Numbered from the stretch's first letter, positions 1 to 10,191 are shown. The stretch: 18,053 nucleotides of DNA from Eubacteriales bacterium (GCA_029974035.1 JARKQG010000103.1:1-18053); one strand, 5' to 3'. Numbers and translations: made by a program. The notes: a model not told the origin generated them from the letters alone.

Positions 1-981
1 AAAGCGGTCTTCGAGCGCATCCTGTCGCTCTTTACAAGCCCCGAGGCGCTGGGCGTGACGCCGGAGGAGATCGGCTCGCCCACGGGCACCCTGGGCATCC
101 CGGAATTCGGCACGCGGTTTGTCCGGCAGATGCTGGTGGACACACAGCCCCGTTCGATGGAAGAGCTGATCCGCATCTCGGGCCTCTCTCACGGCACCGA
201 CGTGTGGGTGGGCAACGCGCAGGACATCATCAAGGCGGGCATCGCGCCGCTGAAAAAGTGCATCTGCACCCGCGACGACATCATGAACCAGCTGATCAAG
301 TGGGGCGTGGAGCCCAAGACGGCTTTCACCATCATGGAGTCGGTGCGAAAGGGCAGGGGCCTGAAGCCCGAATGGATCGAGGCCATGAAGGCGGCGAATA
401 CCCCGGACTGGTTCATCGAATCCTGCCAGAAGATCAAGTACATGTTCCCGAAGGCCCATGCGGTGGCCTACGTGACGATGGCGCTGCGCATCGCCTACTT
501 CAAGGTGTTTTACCCCGGTGCCTACTATGCCTGCTATCTGCAGCGAAACGCGGAAGCCTTCGACGGCTCCACGATGGTGGCGCAGCCGCCGGTGCTTCGG
601 GCCAAGCTCGCAGAGCTGCAGGCCCTCGAAAAGGACGAAAAGGCCAAAAAGGAGGATCAGATCAGCCTCTACGAGATCCTGATCGAGATGACCTCCCGCG
701 GAATTTCGCTCAGGCCGGTCTCGCTGTACGAGTCCCACGCGGAGCACTTCCTGCTGATGCCGGACAAGGTTACCATCCTGCCGCCGCTCTCGTCGATGCC
801 GGGCGTAGGCCTCGCGGCGGCCGAGAACCTGGCCCGTGCCCGGGACGGAGGGCCGTTCCTCTCCCAGGAGGATATGGCGCGGCGCAAGGTGGCCAAATCC
901 GTGGTGCAGGCGCTTGCGGCGGCGGGCGCGCTGGGCGAGCTCCCCGAAACCAGCCAGACGAGTCTTTTCGACTTTGGCTGA
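1..981 (+). CDS. polC: DNA polymerase III PolC-type alpha subunit, C-terminal part (5' truncated by window edge)
   Basis: This is the replicative DNA polymerase of Bacillota, which has a built-in proofreading exonuclease. Only the last 326 residues are inside the window. The reading frame is open from base 1, so the GTG at 55 is internal and not the start. The visible part carries the PolC signatures ISGLSHGTDVW, ESVRKGRGL and KYMFPKAHAVAY in the family order. These belong to the end of the palm/fingers region. A helix-hairpin-helix-like segment (MPGVGLAAAENLARA) follows. The protein ends in QTSLFDFG, where QTSLF matches the beta-clamp binding motif at the PolC C-terminus. The PHP, OB and exonuclease domains lie upstream of the window. 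No terminator follows the stop codon, so the next gene may be read through from here. The family call is essentially certain. Confidence 0.97.
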   Translation, partial: KAVFERILSLFTSPEALGVTPEEIGSPTGTLGIPEFGTRFVRQMLVDTQPRSMEELIRISGLSHGTDVWVGNAQDIIKAGIAPLKKCICTRDDIMNQLIKWGVEPKTAFTIMESVRKGRGLKPEWIEAMKAANTPDWFIESCQKIKYMFPKAHAVAYVTMALRIAYFKVFYPGAYYACYLQRNAEAFDGSTMVAQPPVLRAKLAELQALEKDEKAKKEDQISLYEILIEMTSRGISLRPVSLYESHAEHFLLMPDKVTILPPLSSMPGVGLAAAENLARARDGGPFLSQEDMARRKVAKSVVQALAAAGALGELPETSQTSLFDFG

Positions 982-1052
982 GCCGGAACAAACGCGGTCG
1001 GCGCCGCGTCGAAATGAAACGAGAAGAATTGGCTTCATCTGGGGGTGTGCCT

Positions 1053-2405
1053 GTGAAACGCATAGGGTGGCTGGGCCTCGTGCTGGCGCTGGCTTTTGCA
1101 TGGACGGCGCGTGCGGAAGCGCCCGCCGTGGCGCTGAACGTGGGTGACAGCTGTGTGCTGGTCGCGGGAGACGGCGCGGAGCTTGTAGGTGTTGGCCAGT
1201 ATTCCAACATTGAGCTTCTGAGCGATCAGCCGCCGTACTTCTACGCCGCGTACCAGCCGGGCGGCGAGGAACCGGAGGCGGCGAAGCTTCTGGACGCGGA
1301 CGGCCGCGCGCTGACCGATTTTTCCTACCAATACTTGACCGGAATGGGCGATAAGATCTGCTTTGAGCAGGAAGGTCTGTACGGCGTCATGGACACGGCG
1401 CTCAATGTGGTCGTGCCCTGTAACTATACCAGCATCGTTGAAAACGGCGAGGGCGGTTACCTGGCGCTGACCACCAACCCTTACGATGAGCGCGCCGACG
1501 GCGTGTACTACATCGATCCCGCCGGCAGGGAGAGCGCCACCGGCATCCGCGTGCTCTATGGCCTCACGGAGTTTTCGGGCGGCCTGATGCCGGTACTGTC
1601 CGCGGACACCGGTCGCACCGGCTACCTGAACCCCCGCGGCGAGTGGGCGATCTCCGCCCAGTTCAGCTATGCGGGTGCGTTTGTCGGCGGCTTCGCCGAC
1701 GCGGCCATCGACAGCGGCACTGGAGTGATTGATGCCTCCGGCAACTGGCTGATCACGCCCAAGTACGAGGCCCTTTCGCTGGGCGGCTCGGTGCCGGTGG
1801 TCATCGCCCAGGCCGACAGCACGAAAATCGCGCTGATCGATCCCCGCGCGAACCGGACGATCTCTGAATTCTCCGGCGAGGACATCTATTTTTCCGCGTC
1901 AGCCGACAGCCCGCTGGTTACGCTCTATCTGGATGGCAGAATGCTTCTGGTGGACGCGGAGGGGAAAACGGTGCTTGAAACCAACGCCGAGGACGGTTCC
2001 GTCGACTGCGACGGCGCGCGACTGATCCTCCGGGAAGGCCCCTGGGGCGAGAAAAACGCCACGCTGTGCGATCTGACCGGAAAGCGGCTGGCCGGCCCCT
2101 ATCAGGACATCTGGCGGATCTCCGCGGGGACGGATACGCCCTACTACGCGTTTTCCTCCTTTGACACACAGGCCGAGACGCTGGATGACGGCGGCTACAC
2201 CTACCTCAACGAGGTACCAGACACCCGGAGGACCGGTCTAATGGACGAAAACGGCGCCGTCCTCTGGCAGCCGGACGACTACCGGGAGCTGTATTCCCCT
2301 GCGGACGGCCTCTTCACCGTGCAGATGCCGGACAAGGCTGGCGTCATGAAGGCGGACGGAAGCTGGCTCCGCGCCTACGACATCGCGGCGAACGAAGCGG
2401 AGTGA
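1053..2405 (+). CDS. Secreted WG-repeat protein, function unknown
   Basis: A 450-residue exported protein made mainly of beta-rich WG-type repeats. I chose the GTG at 1053 because GGGGGTG lies about 6 bases upstream and the product then opens with a compact signal peptide (KR, a hydrophobic stretch of about 13 residues, cleavage near ARA-EA at 21/22). An in-frame ATG at 1014 would add 13 polar residues and has no clear ribosome binding site. WG-like units of the form G-[VYL]-[MIL]-[DN]-x-x-G-x-W/V-x-x-x-x-x-[FY] begin near residues 110, 190, 224, 395 and 430. The repeats are degenerate, and there is no lipobox, transmembrane segment after the signal, sortase motif or catalytic motif. WG repeats are common in secreted or surface proteins of Clostridia and probably mediate binding; the ligand is unknown. 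The gene sits between polC and the rimP operon, where the usual gene order has nothing, and is closed by its own strong terminator. Confidence 0.85.
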   Translation: MKRIGWLGLVLALAFAWTARAEAPAVALNVGDSCVLVAGDGAELVGVGQYSNIELLSDQPPYFYAAYQPGGEEPEAAKLLDADGRALTDFSYQYLTGMGDKICFEQEGLYGVMDTALNVVVPCNYTSIVENGEGGYLALTTNPYDERADGVYYIDPAGRESATGIRVLYGLTEFSGGLMPVLSADTGRTGYLNPRGEWAISAQFSYAGAFVGGFADAAIDSGTGVIDASGNWLITPKYEALSLGGSVPVVIAQADSTKIALIDPRANRTISEFSGEDIYFSASADSPLVTLYLDGRMLLVDAEGKTVLETNAEDGSVDCDGARLILREGPWGEKNATLCDLTGKRLAGPYQDIWRISAGTDTPYYAFSSFDTQAETLDDGGYTYLNEVPDTRRTGLMDENGAVLWQPDDYRELYSPADGLFTVQMPDKAGVMKADGSWLRAYDIAANEAE

Positions 2406-2434
2406 CCGCCGGGCGCGCATAAGCCTGCAGTTGG

Positions 2435-2465
2435 ACCGGGAGGGCGGGAACCCTCCCGGTTTTTT
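2435..2465 (+). terminator. Intrinsic terminator after the WG-repeat gene
   Basis: A perfect 10-bp stem (ACCGGGAGGG at 2435-2444 with CCCTCCCGGT at 2451-2460) encloses the six-base loop CGGGAA. It runs into a T tract at 2460-2465. It separates polC and the WG-repeat gene from the downstream translation operon. Confidence 0.93.
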
Positions 2466-2541
2466 ACGGGGACTTTATGGTTACAATGTGGACGCGCAGT
2501 ACGCTTTCTTCCTTTTTTGCGTTATTTGTGTGTTGGGCAGG

Positions 2542-2570
2542 TTGTATTCAGGGCTGGGATGTGCTACAAT
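2542..2570 (+). promoter_or_regulatory. Sigma-A promoter of the rimP-nusA-infB operon
   Basis: TTGTAT at 2542-2547 and TACAAT at 2565-2570 are separated by 17 bases. A TG at 2562-2563 makes an extended -10 (TGCTACAAT). Transcription should start near 2577. This excludes the in-frame ATG at 2477 as the rimP start and supports the TTG at 2630. Confidence 0.82.
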
Positions 2571-2629
2571 TGCTCTGTCTGGGATTTCTCAGGCCAGTTC
2601 TCCCCTGTCTGGGGAATGAGGGTGTTGGA

Positions 2630-3112
2630 TTGCCGAAACCATCCGCGCCGCTTGGCAAAGCGCAGGAAATCGCTGCAAAGGTTGCGGCGCAGCTAGGGTT
2701 CATATTGGTGGACGTCGAGCTGGTCAAGGAGTCGACCGGCCGCTTTTTGCGTTTCTACATCGACAAGACCGGCGGGGTATCGCTTGACGACTGCGAGGTC
2801 TATCACCGACGGATCCAGCCGATGGTGGAATTCGTTGACTATGATTACATGGAGGTCTCTTCGCCGGGGGCCGACCGGCCGCTCAAAAAGCCTGAGGATT
2901 TTGAGCGTGCGGAAGGCACCCAGGTGGAGGTGCGCCTGTACAGGCCGGAGGATGGTCAGAAGGTTTTCCGCGGTACCCTGTCGGGTCTTTCGGAGGGCAG
3001 AGTCGTCATCCGGGATGCCGCAGGAGAGGAGCGGGGCTTCGAACTCAAGGCCGTCGCCCTGGTTAAGCCCGTTGTGGACTTCGACGAGGACGATTTACTG
3101 GACGAAGTGTGA
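2630..3112 (+). CDS. rimP: Ribosome maturation factor RimP
   Basis: RimP acts in the cytoplasm in maturation of the 30S subunit. The 160-residue length fits the family (about 150-160). The N-terminal alpha/beta domain shows LGFILVDVELVKE and RFLRFYIDKTGGVSLDDCE. The family signature YMEVSSPGADRPL follows, and then a small C-terminal SH3-like beta barrel. The start is TTG at 2630, with GAGGGTG at 2618-2624 about 5 bases upstream. The longer frame back to the ATG at 2477 would begin upstream of the promoter and adds residues foreign to RimP. It is the first gene of the operon and is followed closely by nusA, as in most bacteria. A non-ATG start on the first gene may keep its translation low; this is an inference. 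Confidence 0.95.
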   Translation: MPKPSAPLGKAQEIAAKVAAQLGFILVDVELVKESTGRFLRFYIDKTGGVSLDDCEVYHRRIQPMVEFVDYDYMEVSSPGADRPLKKPEDFERAEGTQVEVRLYRPEDGQKVFRGTLSGLSEGRVVIRDAAGEERGFELKAVALVKPVVDFDEDDLLDEV

Positions 3113-3142
3113 GCGCGAATTCGTGACGAGGAGTGTTTGTGA

Positions 3143-4258
3143 ATGCCGGGAACCATTGACAGCGGCGAATTCATCAGCGCGCTGGACGCGTTGGCTAAGG
3201 AGCGGCGCATCAACAAGGATGTGCTTTTTGCCGCCATCGAATCCGCGCTGATTTCGGCGTACAAGAAAAATTTCGGAAAGAGCGCCAACGTGCGCGCCGC
3301 CATCGACCGGGAAAAGGGAACGGTGGAGGTGTTCGCGCGGAAAACCGTCGTCGAGCAGGTGGAGGATCCGCAGACGGAGATCAGCCTGGAAGAAGCCAGG
3401 GCCATTCATCCCAAATATGAAATCGGCGATCTGGCCGAGCTCCGCGCCACGCCCAGGGACTTCGGCCGCATCGCGGCGCAGACGGCCAAGCAGGTGGTCG
3501 TGCAGCACATCCGCGAGGCCGAGCGCGGCGTGATCTACGACGAGTACATCGAGAAGGAAAACGAAATCCTCACCGCCATCGTGCAGCGGGTGGACAACCG
3601 CCAGGTGTATGTGGAACTGGGCCGCACCGAGGGCCTCCTTGAGCCAAACCAGCAGATGCCCGGAGAGGAATACCACGTCAACGACCGGCTGAAGGTATAC
3701 GTGCTGGAGGTCAACAAGATGAGCCGCGGCCCGCAGGTGCTGGTGTCGCGCACGCACTCCGGCCTGGTTAAACGGCTCTTTGAAATTGAGGTGCCGGAGA
3801 TCCGGCAGGGCATCGTGCAGATCAAGTCCATCGCCCGCGAGGCCGGCTACCGCACGAAGATGGCCGTCTACTCCACCGATTCGCTGATCGATCCCGTCGG
3901 CTCCTGTGTCGGTCCCCGCGGCATGCGCGTGGAAAACGTGGTGGCCGAGCTCAAGACCGAGAAGATCGACATCGTGAAGTGGTCCAGCGATCCGGCGGAA
4001 TACGTGGCTTCGGCGCTCAACCCGGCCCGCGTCATCAGCGTGTACGTGTCCGATAAGGAAAAAGCGGCTCGCGTCGTCGTTCCGGACAACCAGCTCTCCC
4101 TCGCCATCGGCAAGGAGGGGCAAAACGCGCGGCTGGCCGCCAAGCTCACCGGCTGGAAGATTGACATCAAGAGCCAGAGCCAGATCGAGCAGCAGCTCAA
4201 CGAGCAGCAGTTCATTGAGCAGCAGCCTGAAGGCGACGTCGGGGAGGAAGAAGTCTAA
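3143..4258 (+). CDS. nusA: Transcription termination/antitermination factor NusA
   Basis: NusA binds RNA polymerase and nascent RNA and modulates pausing, intrinsic termination and rRNA antitermination. The protein has 371 residues, the short Bacillota form without the C-terminal acidic repeats of proteobacterial NusA. Domain order: N-terminal polymerase-binding domain (about 1-125), S1 domain (about 135-200), KH1 with GPRGMR and the conserved ALNPARV segment, and KH2 with AIGKEGQNARLAAKLTGW. The tail after about residue 345 is rich in glutamine and glutamate. GAGGAG at 3128-3133 lies 9 bases before the ATG at 3143. The stop codon TAA abuts the TTG start of the next gene without a gap, which suggests translational coupling. 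Confidence 0.97.
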   Translation: MPGTIDSGEFISALDALAKERRINKDVLFAAIESALISAYKKNFGKSANVRAAIDREKGTVEVFARKTVVEQVEDPQTEISLEEARAIHPKYEIGDLAELRATPRDFGRIAAQTAKQVVVQHIREAERGVIYDEYIEKENEILTAIVQRVDNRQVYVELGRTEGLLEPNQQMPGEEYHVNDRLKVYVLEVNKMSRGPQVLVSRTHSGLVKRLFEIEVPEIRQGIVQIKSIAREAGYRTKMAVYSTDSLIDPVGSCVGPRGMRVENVVAELKTEKIDIVKWSSDPAEYVASALNPARVISVYVSDKEKAARVVVPDNQLSLAIGKEGQNARLAAKLTGWKIDIKSQSQIEQQLNEQQFIEQQPEGDVGEEEV

Positions 4259-4531
4259 TTGCAGAAGCAGCGCAAGACACCCATGCGCATGTGCGTGGGC
4301 TGTCGCGAGATGAAGCCCAAGAAGGAGCTTCTGCGCGTGGTCAAGTCGCCCGCAGGCCCCATCGCGATTGACCGCGTGGGCAAAGCGCCCGGACGCGGCG
4401 CGTACGTATGCCCAGACCCGGCCTGCCTTAAAAAGGCGCAGAAGAGCAAGGCGCTGGACCGGGCGCTGGAAGTAAGCGTGCCCGCCGAGGTCTACGAGGC
4501 GCTGACCGCCCAGATGGGTGGGGACACATGA
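4259..4531 (+). CDS. rnpM: YlxR/RnpM family RNA-binding protein (RNase P modulator)
   Basis: This is a 90-residue basic protein of the YlxR (DUF448) family, renamed RnpM in Bacillus subtilis, where it binds RNase P RNA. The family pattern is clear: RMCVGCREMKPKKELLRVV, then the PGRGAYVC motif and a downstream cysteine. Four cysteines (12, 15, 51, 56) are placed in the zinc-ribbon-like manner seen in some members. The start is TTG at 4259, immediately after the nusA stop. Its ribosome binding site (GGAGG at 4243-4247) lies inside the end of nusA. The 3' end overlaps the next gene in an ATGA junction (4528-4531). The context nusA-rnpM-rplGA-infB is strictly conserved in Bacillota. The function in this organism is inferred from the family. 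Confidence 0.92.
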   Translation: MQKQRKTPMRMCVGCREMKPKKELLRVVKSPAGPIAIDRVGKAPGRGAYVCPDPACLKKAQKSKALDRALEVSVPAEVYEALTAQMGGDT

Positions 4532-4824
4532 GCCCGCTCACAAATTTTTTGGGACTGTGCGCCCGGGCCGGCGTGCTGAAAACCGGCGAGGCGGTCTGCG
4601 AACAGCTGGCAAAGTCCGGCGGCGCGCTTTTGATTCTGGTGGACGCCGGCGCGTCGGAGCGGTCCAAAAAGGCGATGCGGGACGCGTGCGAGTACGCGGG
4701 CATACGGCTGATCGAGCTGGCGCCCGGCGACCTGGGGCAAGCGGTGGGTAAGCCCGGCCGGATGGCCGCGGCGGTGACCGAAAAGGGCTTCGCGGATAAA
4801 CTTATTCAATTGGCGATACATTAG
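4528..4824 (+). CDS. rplGA: L7Ae/L30e-type ribosome-associated protein (YlxQ)
   Basis: A 98-residue member of the L7Ae/L30e/S12e/Gadd45 fold family, which typically binds kink-turn RNA. Visible features are the N-terminal FLGLCARAGVLKTGE, the central strand ALLILVDAGASE, and the IELAPGDLGQAVGKPGRMAAAV segment matching YlxQ. The ATG at 4528 overlaps the stop codon of rnpM, and GGGTGGGG lies about 5 bases upstream, so the two are probably translationally coupled. It lies between rnpM and infB as in Bacillus subtilis. The precise RNA target is not established from sequence. Confidence 0.9.
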   Translation: MSPLTNFLGLCARAGVLKTGEAVCEQLAKSGGALLILVDAGASERSKKAMRDACEYAGIRLIELAPGDLGQAVGKPGRMAAAVTEKGFADKLIQLAIH

Positions 4825-4836
4825 CGGGGGTGCAAG

Positions 4837-7704
<2,868 letters not shown>

Positions 7705-7734
7705 ACCCGGCCCTGACAGTGTGGGGACCGCGAT

Positions 7735-7763
7735 GGCCCCGGCGCGCTCCGGCGCGCGGGGCC
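7735..7763 (+). other. GC-rich hairpin between infB and rbfA, no U-tract
   Basis: GGCCCC at 7735-7740 pairs with GGGGCC at 7758-7763, and GCGCGC at 7742-7747 pairs with GCGCGC at 7752-7757. There is a single bulged G at 7741 and a TCCG loop. No T-run follows, so it is not a classical intrinsic terminator. It may be an RNA processing or 3'-end stability element that separates infB from rbfA expression. The rest of the 144-base gap shows only the rbfA ribosome binding site AAGGAGG at 7838-7844. Confidence 0.5.
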
Positions 7764-7848
7764 TGTTGCGATCCGTCAAATCGGGGAACCCTGTTGGCGG
7801 AGCACGCTTGCCATAAGGTGCCCGCCGACCTTTTTTCAAGGAGGAACC

Positions 7849-8223
7849 ATGGCCTTTGACCGTGTGGACCGCATCTCCGAGGAGGTGCGGCGCGAATTGG
7901 ATAAAATTTTGCGGGAGGATCTGAACGACCCCCGCGTCAGCGGTACGTTTTCCATCGTCCGCTGCGAGGTGACCCGGGACCTGCGCTACTGCAAGGTGCG
8001 CGTCAGCGTGCTGGAGGCGGAAAAGCGCAAGGGGATGATGGAGGCGCTGAAGAAGGCCTCCGGCTTCATCCGCCGGGAACTGGGCAGGCGCGTGGATCTG
8101 CGCTACACCCCCGAGCTGATCTTTGAGCTCGACACCAACATCGAATACGCGGACAGAATCAACCGGCTGCTGAAAGAGGAGGAATCCCATGGCGACGATC
8201 CCCGAACTGGCGACGTGGATTGA
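7849..8223 (+). CDS. rbfA: 30S ribosome-binding factor RbfA
   Basis: RbfA is a cold-shock-type assembly factor that binds the 30S subunit near helix 1 of 16S rRNA. At 124 residues the length is usual. It shows the family start RVDRISEEVRRELDKIL, the DPRVSGTFSIVRCEVTRDLRYCKVRVSVL region of the type II KH fold, and FIRRELGRRVDLRYTPEL. AAGGAGG lies 4 bases before ATG 7849. Its last 35 bases overlap nrnA in another frame, and the C-terminal tail after about residue 112 is encoded in that overlap. The ylxP gene that precedes rbfA in Bacillus is absent here. Confidence 0.95.
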   Translation: MAFDRVDRISEEVRRELDKILREDLNDPRVSGTFSIVRCEVTRDLRYCKVRVSVLEAEKRKGMMEALKKASGFIRRELGRRVDLRYTPELIFELDTNIEYADRINRLLKEEESHGDDPRTGDVD

Positions 8224-9151
8224 AGCGAGGGACGACATCGCGGTGGTGGCCCACGTTTCCCCGGACGGGGACACGCTGGGTTCCGGCCTTGCGCTGGTGC
8301 GGGTGCTGACCGCGCTGGGCAAGCGCGCGGCACTGGTCAGCCAGGATCCGGTGCCCCACATGTACCGGTTCCTGCCGGGGATAGACCGCGTCTGCCCGCC
8401 GTCGAGGCTGCCCTTTACGCCCCGATGCCTGCTCTACGAGGACGTGGCCGCCTATGACAGGGCGGGCGACAAGGGCGCGCTTGCCCATGTAACGGACACC
8501 GCGCTGATTGATCATCACGCCACAAATCCCTGCTTTGCCGGGCTGTGCGTCATCGACGCGGACGCGCCCGCCACCGGGGTGATCGTGCTGCGCCTGATCG
8601 ATCAGATGGGCGTCGGGCTGGACAAGGACATGGCGGTCACGCTGTATACCGCCATCGCCACGGATACCGGCAATCTCAGCTACTCCAACACCACCGCGGA
8701 GGCGGCGCGCGGCATTGCGCGGTGCCTGGACGTGGGGTTTGACATCGAGGATGCGAGCCTTCGGCTCTTCCGGCTGCGCACGCGGGCGCGCACGATGCTG
8801 CTGGGCATGGCGCTGTCGGCGATGGAATTCTACTGCGGCGACCGCATTGCCGTCACCCGGATCAGCGCGCTGATGTACGAGGTCTGCGGCGCCTCGGCCG
8901 CGGACACCGAAGGGATCATCAATTTTCTGGTCGAAACCGAGGGCGTCGAGGTGGCCGTGCTGGCGGACGAGCGGGGCATGTTCGCCACGAAGTTTTCGCT
9001 GCGCTCCTCGGGCCGGGTTGACGTGGGCGAAGTGGCCCACTTCTTCGGCGGCGGCGGGCACAGGCAGGCGGCGGGCATGACCATCCACCTGCCGCTAAGC
9101 GAAGCCACGGAGGAGGTACTCACCAAGCTTTGCATGGAGCTGGGCGCCTGA
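8189..9151 (+). CDS. nrnA: DHH/DHHA1 phosphoesterase, NrnA-type nanoRNase / pAp phosphatase
   Basis: NrnA-family enzymes degrade very short oligoribonucleotides and dephosphorylate 3'-phosphoadenosine 5'-phosphate, using Mn2+. The protein has 320 residues. The DHH domain carries motif I HVSPDGDTLGS (residues 22-32), motif II with D85 in EDVAAYDRAGD, the DHH motif at 108-110, and motif IV IATDTGN. The C-terminal DHHA1 domain has the substrate-binding GGGGHRQAAGM. GAGGAGG at 8176-8182 precedes ATG 8189 at good spacing. The start overlaps the end of rbfA by 35 bases, indicating coupling. The position between rbfA and truB is typical for Clostridia. Motif II lacks the second acidic/polar residue often seen two or three positions after the metal-binding Asp. 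The exact substrate preference is inferred from the family. Confidence 0.92.
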   Translation: MATIPELATWIEARDDIAVVAHVSPDGDTLGSGLALVRVLTALGKRAALVSQDPVPHMYRFLPGIDRVCPPSRLPFTPRCLLYEDVAAYDRAGDKGALAHVTDTALIDHHATNPCFAGLCVIDADAPATGVIVLRLIDQMGVGLDKDMAVTLYTAIATDTGNLSYSNTTAEAARGIARCLDVGFDIEDASLRLFRLRTRARTMLLGMALSAMEFYCGDRIAVTRISALMYEVCGASAADTEGIINFLVETEGVEVAVLADERGMFATKFSLRSSGRVDVGEVAHFFGGGGHRQAAGMTIHLPLSEATEEVLTKLCMELGA

Positions 9152-9179
9152 AGCGCTCAATTCCACGCGCAGAACGCAC

Positions 9180-9206
9180 CGCGGAGGGGGCGTGGCCCCC
9201 TCCGCG
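9180..9206 (+). other. Perfect hairpin in the truB leader, no U-tract
   Basis: CGCGGAGGGGG at 9180-9190 pairs with CCCCCTCCGCG at 9196-9206 around the loop CGTGG, an 11-bp perfect stem. No T-run follows. A second hairpin (GGCGC at 9222-9226 with GCGCC at 9230-9234) sits directly before the truB ribosome binding site. These may limit truB translation or protect the upstream mRNA end; they are not convincing terminators. Confidence 0.55.
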
Positions 9207-9245
9207 TCATCCAATTCAGAGGGCGCGCCGCGCCGTGAGGACGCG

Positions 9246-10136
9246 ATGGACGGATTTATCAATCTGCTCAAGCCGCCGGGCATGACTTCTTCGGACGCGG
9301 TATTCCGGGTGCGCAAGATCCTTCCGCGAGGGGTAAAGGTGGGCCACGGCGGCACGCTGGACCCGGACGCGGCGGGGGTACTGCCGGTGTGCGTCGGCCG
9401 GGGGACGCGGCTTTTTGACTATCTGATCGACAAGACGAAGGTATACGTCACCGAGGCGCGGCTGGGCATTGAAACCGATACCCAGGACGCTACCGGCACC
9501 GTGGTGGCGCGGGCGCCGGTCGAGGCCGACGAGGCGGCGATCCGCGCCGCGATGGCCGCCCTCACCGGCGACATTTTGCAGGTTCCGCCAATGTATTCCG
9601 CCGTCAAGCGGGGCGGGCGGCGCATGTACGATCTGGCCCGGAAGGGCGAAACGGTGGAGCTCGCGCCCCGCCCCGCGCGGGTGGACGTCTTTCAATATCT
9701 GCGCCCCACCGGACCGGACCGCTTTTTGGCGCGCGTCGAGTGCGGCAAGGGCGTGTACGTGCGCACGCTGATCCACGATCTGGGCAGGATGCTGGGCTGC
9801 GGCGCGCACATGGCGTTTCTGCTCAGGGTACGCGCGGGGGTCTTTGACATCGCCTCCGCCGTCACACCTTCTGAACTGGCGGAGGCGGGCCCGGCGGCCT
9901 GCCTGATGCCTTTGGACGCGCCGATCATGCATCTGCCGGCGGTAAGCGTCCGCCCGGCCGCCGCGCGCCGGCTCATGAGCGGCAACCCGATCGCCTGCGG
10001 CGATCTGGATGGGATTGCGCCGGCGGGGGAGCCGGTGCGGGTGTACCTGGACGGCGGCTTTGCCGCCATCGGACAGGCGGACGGGGATGGCTGGCTCCGG
10101 CTTCGGGCCGTGCTGACCGAGACGCACGGAGCGTAG
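9246..10136 (+). CDS. truB: tRNA pseudouridine(55) synthase TruB
   Basis: TruB makes pseudouridine 55 in the T-loop of tRNAs and also acts as a tRNA chaperone. The protein has 296 residues, the usual length. It shows the N-terminal KPPGMTSSDAV and the motif II GHGGTLDPDAAGVLPV with catalytic Asp39. YSAVKRGGRRMYDLARKG and the GVYVRTLIHDLG segment are also present, followed by a PUA-like C-terminal domain. The ATG at 9246 is preceded by GTGAGG at 9235-9240. An upstream in-frame ATG at 9192 lies in the loop of the hairpin and lacks a ribosome binding site, so it was rejected. In most Bacillota ribF follows truB; here the next gene is an M23 peptidase. Confidence 0.95.
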   Translation: MDGFINLLKPPGMTSSDAVFRVRKILPRGVKVGHGGTLDPDAAGVLPVCVGRGTRLFDYLIDKTKVYVTEARLGIETDTQDATGTVVARAPVEADEAAIRAAMAALTGDILQVPPMYSAVKRGGRRMYDLARKGETVELAPRPARVDVFQYLRPTGPDRFLARVECGKGVYVRTLIHDLGRMLGCGAHMAFLLRVRAGVFDIASAVTPSELAEAGPAACLMPLDAPIMHLPAVSVRPAAARRLMSGNPIACGDLDGIAPAGEPVRVYLDGGFAAIGQADGDGWLRLRAVLTETHGA

Positions 10137-10147
10137 ATTGTCGTTTT

Positions 10148-10177
10148 GCCCCGGCCCGGCATTGCCCGGGCCGGGGC
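10148..10177 (+). terminator. Strong hairpin after truB, possible terminator with poor U-tract
   Basis: A perfect 12-bp stem, GCCCCGGCCCGG at 10148-10159 with CCGGGCCGGGGC at 10166-10177, closes a six-base loop. The following bases are GGCTGTGTTATAC, so the U-tract is very weak. It most likely marks the end of the rimP-truB operon. It could also be bidirectional or a processing structure. Confidence 0.5.
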
Positions 10178-10191
10178 GGCTGTGTTATACT
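10162..10191 (+). promoter_or_regulatory. Probable promoter of the M23 peptidase gene
   Basis: TATACT at 10186-10191 is preceded by TG at 10183-10184 (extended -10). A -35 candidate TTGCCC lies at 10162-10167 with 18 bases between. The -35 lies inside the hairpin after truB. The local sequence turns AT-rich just here. Confidence 0.5.

Noticed and set aside
204..1052. Long upstream extension of the WG-repeat gene in frame 3 over polC
   Set aside because: This part is a shadow of polC with Gly/Arg/Ala/His-rich composition; the signal peptide and ribosome binding site place the start at 1053.
2431..2619. Small plus-strand frame of 62 codons over the terminator and promoter before rimP
   Set aside because: It crosses the terminator and the -35/-10 region and has no ribosome binding site.
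7822..7836. Second terminator between infB and rbfA (AAGGT...ACCTTTTTT)
   Set aside because: The stem has only five pairs with two or three A-T pairs and an eight-base loop; too weak to call.
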